Source: Botryotinia globosa
Lineage: Eukaryota > Ascomycota > Leotiomycetes > Helotiales > Sclerotiniaceae
Direction: 5' to 3'
NCBI GenBank assembly: GCA_014898425.1
Contig: RCSZ01000015.1
Span: 1,724,164-1,788,163, forward strand
DNA length: 64,000 nucleotides
The notes beneath the pieces are model-generated. The model saw nothing but the letters and a program-made list of their open reading frames with translations, did no database searches and had not been told where the DNA came from. A program made the translations under genes and the position numbers. This document shows positions 59,022-64,000 of this stretch, piece after piece. Within the stretch, counting starts at the first letter, position 1. Every line of letters begins with the position of its first letter.

Positions 59022-60504
59022 ATGGAAGGCAGGCAAATCAAGATTGTGACCTTGGTAACCATATGCCTGTTTTTTTCTTGGTTAAGTGTTGGACTGCGAT
59101 GTTATACGAGAATAATCGTTTCGAGGACTTTTGGAAGTGATGATTATTGGATTCTCCTTGGACTCGTGAGTGAACCGTTAGATATAATGATGGCGTTCGA
59201 ATCTCAAACAAGCTTTAGCTAATCGAACTTACAGATTGCCTATACTGCCGTTTCAATTTTTACATACCTTGATGTTCATTATGGAGTTGGAGTGCATTCT
59301 GCTCACCTCACTTACGATCAGTTAATAAATGCTGCAAAGGTATACATTGCGAGTTACAGCCTGCGTTGAGTTACAACTCGTAGAAAGATTTTAACACACC
59401 CAGTTCCAAATTTACGTCGAGCTCGGCTATATTCTTTCCACAGCCATAATCAAAACGAGCGTCGGGTTGCTCCTCCTTCGCATTACTTCTGTCAGAACCT
59501 TTTACAAATATGTCATCTGGATCAGTCTTGCCATAATATGGATATGGACAATAGTCACATTTGTTATTAGTTGTGTGCAGTGCAGACCATTAAAGGCGTC
59601 ATGGGATCCATTAACTCCAGGAGACTGTCTCGAACCCCGTATCATTGCGAATTTTGCATATGCCATCTCGGCCGAGACGATTTTCTTTGATTGGCTTTTC
59701 GCCTTGTTGCCAATACCGATGTTGTGGAAAATCAAGATGAGTCTTCGTTCAAAGCTCTCTATCATGTTTATTCTGGGTTTGGGAATCGTGTAAGGAAACA
59801 ATCTGTCGTATTTACAGTTGAAGGGAGACTGACATGAGGCTTTGCCTTAATAGTGCAAGTGCTGCTACGATTATTCGTCTTAAGTATCTGGTTGCTTTTC
59901 TGAATGTTACAGATTCATTGTGTAAGTTGCTCCTTACTAGCGTCTCCATCGACTTAGCAATACACACTTAAACTCACTGCATCAACTAACCTCTCATCTC
60001 CCACATAAAGATTCTATCACTCCTGTTTTCATCTGGTCCACGATTGAGATTGCCCTCGGCATAGTCGCTGCATCAACCGCCACCCTCCGACCTCTTCTTC
60101 GTAGCTGGAAAATCCTTGGTTTCACCAGCGAACACAGCTCAGATACTGAACCGGGAGGCCCACGATCGGGTTCTTGGAGCGGATTTAAGAAAACTCCTCG
60201 TGGTTGGAGTGATCCTACTGCGAGTCATCAGTCAAATGAATTGACTCTGAGAGATACTATTCATACGCAATCTTCGAATCTTAAGACGACTAAGAGTTGG
60301 AGTGGGAGGAGTGAACACAGTGAGGAGGGAATATTGAGGAGTCCGGATGGGAGATTTGCTGATAATGAAAGGAGAGGGGAGGGGGAAGGGGAGAATGAGG
60401 AGTATGAATTAGTTTCGAGGCCGGCCGACAGAATTGAGAGGCGGACGGAGATTCAGATTGAGTATGCTGAGAGGATGAATTATTTGGAGAGAGACATGGT
60501 TTGA
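59022..60504 (+). CDS. Fungal rhodopsin-like seven-helix membrane protein (SAT4/PTH11-type domain)
   Basis: Plasma-membrane protein of the fungal rhodopsin-domain family, some members of which act as PTH11-like surface receptors. Five exons, 59022-59165, 59235-59339, 59404-59789, 59854-59921 and 60011-60504, join in frame to 398 aa. Seven hydrophobic helices are visible, from VTLVTICLFFSWLSVGLRCY to VFIWSTIEIALGIVAASTAT. Family landmarks are RTFGSDDYWILLGL, a cysteine in VISCVQCRPLKASWDP, and IIKTSVGLLLLRI. The C-terminal 130 residues are polar, serine- and charge-rich. There is no CFEM domain in front, so it is not a full CFEM-PTH11 receptor. No ligand is known. Confidence 0.88.
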
Positions 60505-62291
60505 TTTGTATACTAGTATTCATGATGATATGTACAATATTCTTCATAATGACGGCGTTGGTGGATATGGATATGGCTATGGGCATAAAAATGGGCATAG
60601 GAGATAGGCTACTTGGATATCAAAGTTCTGGTTGAAGGAAACCAACAAAACATATCCTCCTAGTGAACTTGTTATATTTCTTTAACTTCCAACCTCTTAC
60701 GAGTTCAATATATTTCTCGTACATCAAACTCCAAAGTCAAGAATAGTCTTCTTGATATATTTACATACTGCTATCATTGGCCATCAATTTTTACCTTTTA
60801 TCGCATTTGTGGAAGAGACGTGTTGGTTTGAGAAGGATACGGATGACGCAGCACCTTCAATATGGAGGTCCTTAATGTCAATATTGTATTCTATCTAAAG
60901 AGCCAGCTATTGTACACAAATATCAGGCCTTAAATAAGGGCTACCGAAAGAGCTAGTCTCTTTCGTATTCGCCTAGGTTTAGTACAGTGGTCAGTGGATT
61001 GAATTCATTCACGTAAGTTCATACAGACGAACGCAAAAATCTCATGAATACCTTATGAGGACCAGAACATTGAGAGTCAATGATAGAGGAGATTCTTGAG
61101 ATTCATATCATTGGCTCTAAAAACAAGTGAAGGAAGTAAAGTACAGTTCCATTGTACTTCTCGCTAACCTCAATCTTGTAAGATCTTACAATCAATTGAT
61201 TGATCACTACCTAGTCAAGGGTCTCGATAATTGGTGCGCTTATCATAATCCATCATTCAGTATTCATTTTTTATTCCATTTATTATATTGTGGCTTTATT
61301 AATGACACTTTTCGCTTCATCCCTCTTTAGCATTTTTCAAAAGAGGGCGGGGTAGGAGTAATAAGGAGTTGAAGAGTCTAACAATCACAATGAATTTTCG
61401 AACGTGGGATTGATCTATTCCTTCTTACCATATACAATTTCCTCGCATTATACTGACAATGCTCGATTTGGGAAACGCAGAGTGGTTTGCTCATGATTAG
61501 TAGGTCCAATTGAGTTCCTGTCTTTCTTCTTTCTTATATACATCTATTAATGCGATGAATGGGATGTGAGTTTCTTACAAGTGATTGAAATTTCGAATTT
61601 AGAAAATTATGTACATACCGTCCTCATCATAGATTCTCCTTCCTTCATTTTCTCCTTTTGTTGACAAAAGGGGTAAGAGGTTTCAAGCGAATGTAATCAC
61701 ATCCGATAATTCTCTAGTACGTAGGTACTAGCACTAACACGATACGGTGTAGAGATTTTCAGGATTGAAGCGCATAGATGTTGTGTAACGATTCTATGTT
61801 CATTTCACCAAAAGGGGCCACGATGATTATTATGGTACCTTTTCATTCTGAAAACTCCAATATTCCCGTACGATTGCTACCTAGGCAGTATCTGACTACA
61901 CCCCAACCCAAGAATTAAATATCTCAGGGAAAAGTTTGGAGAGTTCCCGTAGTTGATCGATTAGCATACTTTCACCAATATTAAAGATTCCTGAATATTT
62001 CTCGCTAATATCTGTGTATAATCCATTTACTCCCAAATAACAAAGCCATCAATCCATCTTCCCCCATCAAATGCGGCAACATCTCTTTGTTCCCTCTGGA
62101 TTTTCCTGCAAATCGAAGTATAACAAAGCTGATACATGTCAAATTTCTTTCAGCATTAGTAGTCGCTGACTATACTCCAAGCTATTACCAGCTGCTTACT
62201 ATCGCGATTCCACTTCCAATCACAAAACATGTCATGCAACTCTCCAAGCCCAAAATAATATCTATCCATCCAAACCCAATCCAACAAAACC
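60505..62291. other. 1.8 kb intergenic region, no gene seen
   Basis: Directly after the previous gene is a GGATATGGATATGGCTATGG run at about 60571. The rest is AT-rich, with short featureless open frames. Confidence 0.5.
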
Positions 62292-64000
62292 ATGCAGGAA
62301 AACCTGAAACCTAAACCCAAACCTCCACTATCATATCCACATCTGTCTCGTCTATTCGTTATAAGCAATACACTTAATTATTGCTACCTCTACCTCTCTC
62401 TCATCGTCACAATCTACACCCAACTCCTCAAAAACAACACTTCGCTAAGCGGGGGTACTAGAATACCTCCACAGATTATCCTACTGGTAGGAACCCTCCA
62501 GGAGATATCCCGACGTTTTTTCAAAGCAATAGGTTTATGGACCAATCCGGCGGCAGTCCCTCCACCCCTCCCTCCACCACTCCCCCCCGCAAACCCCCCA
62601 GACCCAGACCCTCCCTCCTCAGACGACGAACCATCCGATTCCTCCCACCACTCCTCCCAAGATACCCCCAGCCACTCCTCCTCTGACTCCAACGCAGAAT
62701 CCATCCACGCACCCCCATCTCCGCCCCAGAACTCCTCGCTCTCAAATCGCGATATCCATGAATCTGAAGAACGACTCGCGCATTATTATCAATCGTTGAA
62801 GAAGGAACCGAAGAGTATTAGGCGGAATAAGTGGAGAGATGATCCGAGGTTGGGGGGGCTGGAAAATCAGGTTTTTGAGGGGATATTGGGGGTGGGGGGG
62901 TTTGGGAGTGTTTGTATGTATCTTTTTTTTTTGATTCGTTTTTTATGCATGAGAATAAAGGGGTGGATTGGGAAGGAGAAGTTTACTTCCTTCAGTTGAT
63001 GCGAAAAAGAGGGAATATGAGTTTTGAAAAAGAAAGGATGAGATGCGATGCGATGCCCAGAAACAGAGGATTCTCGCTACCCCTATCCCATCCCACCCCA
63101 TCCCAAAATACTCCTACCCAAACCCACAAGCTAACTTCCTCCCCCAACCCCAGACCTCGTCCTCAACACCCTCACCCAGAAACGATACGCGCTAAAACTC
63201 CAATCCGAAACCACCGACCAACGACTCTCGCGGCGCAAACGCGAACAGCCCCCCACGCCGCACACCCCACCCGAGCCCCTCTCACATACACCCCCCATCA
63301 CGCCCTCCTCCGAAGCAACCATCAGCTCACCCACCCTCATCGCCGCCCGCAATCTGCTCTCCAAACGCTACCGCGAAAACCGCTGTTATCTGCAATACAT
63401 CAAATCCGGGCATCCCAACATCTGCGCCCTGGACGCCTTTCTCGATTTCACTTCCCAATTCGGCGCCGCGGAAGAACGAGGAATCGTCATGTTCGCCTCA
63501 TACTACGAGTACTGCGACGGCGGCGATCTCTTCCGCATCCTCAGCGGCTATCGAAAAAGACATCAACGCATTGCCAGCGCACGAAATCGAAGCGAAATGA
63601 TCAACCTCATCAACGTAGGTCGGCACATGCGGCGCGCTCCCCTCCTCCCATCCCCCCCGGAAGTCGAACGTCGATTCCCCCCCGAACTCTTCCTCTGGCA
63701 CATATTTTCGCAGCTCATTTCCGCCATTCTCTTTCTGCACAACGAACATCCCGATTACAATACGCTTCCCGAACATCGAAATCGCGCCATGGTCATCACC
63801 ATGGATCTCGCGCCGCAGAATGTCTTTCTGCAGTGGCCGGAATGTGCATCTACCCTGGAGCAGCGACGCGCAGTATACCCCAATATCAAAGTTGGGGATT
63901 TCGGGACCGCGAATTTCCTCCCGCCGGGTGGACGCATTCCCGCTGAAGAGGGAGTGGAGGCGGAGACCCCGGATCAAGAATACTATGATGCGCGGACGGA
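62292..64000 (+). CDS. Protein kinase-like protein with atypical catalytic loop, cut by window end
   Basis: Exon 62292-62913 joins exon 63154 onward through a 240-nt intron (GTATGT ... CCCCAG); the gene runs off the window, with 163 codons-plus of proline/serine-rich N-terminus before the kinase fold. Seen motifs: glycine loop GILGVGGFGSVYLV across the intron, ATP lysine in KRYALKLQ, hinge-like YYEYCDGGDLF, catalytic loop VITMDLAPQNVFLQ and metal-binding VGDFGTANF. The usual HRD is TMD here, but the catalytic Asp and Asn are kept, so activity is possible. There is a serine/proline-rich insert after the lysine. The 5' start is uncertain: the first exon may itself be spliced. The second exon is strikingly C-rich. 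Confidence 0.6.

Noticed and set aside
62912..63946. Long 344-codon plus-strand open frame at the window end, very basic (many Arg/His/Pro)
   Set aside because: It is the shifted frame of the C-rich kinase exon; the other frame carries glycine loop, lysine, catalytic Asp/Asn and DFG in order.

Overview
This is a stretch of nuclear chromosome from a filamentous ascomycete, most likely a leotiomycete of the Helotiales (Sclerotiniaceae-like, e.g. Botrytis or Sclerotinia). The grounds are: short spliceosomal introns (mostly 46-100 nt) with GTAAGT/GTATGT donors, CTAAC/CTAAT branch sites and YAG acceptors; a complete XlnR-type regulator; a PTH11/SAT4-type rhodopsin-like protein; a fungal mycosporine-core enzyme; moderately AT-rich DNA; and no operons. 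The genus is inference; nothing here fixes the species.

Layout. 0-11.9 kb: the 3' part of a SulP sulfate-type transporter, the convergent xylanolytic activator xlnR, a 5.3 kb gene-poor region with short repeats, and a zinc-less quinone-oxidoreductase-type MDR enzyme. 13.7-15.1 kb: a secreted pepsin-like aspartic protease with its TATA box, followed by about 4.3 kb without a recognisable gene. 19.3-41.5 kb is gene-dense. It holds a PlsB/GNPAT-family acyltransferase with a GC-AG intron and a possible peroxisomal tail, RNase P/MRP subunit Pop4, a small single-pass membrane protein, eIF2B-alpha, a NECAP-like endocytic protein, an uncharacterised coiled-coil protein, a GT2-like type II membrane protein, a split tRNA-Val, a small orphan gene, and a divergent pair: a demethyl-4-deoxygadusol synthase and a catechol-type O-methyltransferase. 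41.5-48.2 kb is poor in genes and AT-rich, with an odd tRNA-like locus, degenerate repeats, a possible gene relic and a tRNA-Gln. 48.2-56.3 kb: deoxyhypusine hydroxylase, RNA polymerase I subunit RPA12 and the large cohesin loader Scc2/Mis4. 59-60.5 kb: a seven-helix rhodopsin-like membrane protein. 62.3 kb to the end: a protein kinase cut by the window edge, with an unusual catalytic loop.

Most genes are independent housekeeping genes. The clearest functional unit is the divergent synthase/O-methyltransferase pair (37.6-41.5 kb). Together the two enzymes should make 4-deoxygadusol, the core of mycosporine sunscreens. No ATP-grasp ligase or NRPS-like partner lies next to them. The synthase promoter has a tight group of AGGGG stress-element-like motifs, and the synthase ends in a heptapeptide tandem-repeat tail. 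All exon boundaries were placed by eye from splice signals, reading frame and family knowledge; no database search was run.
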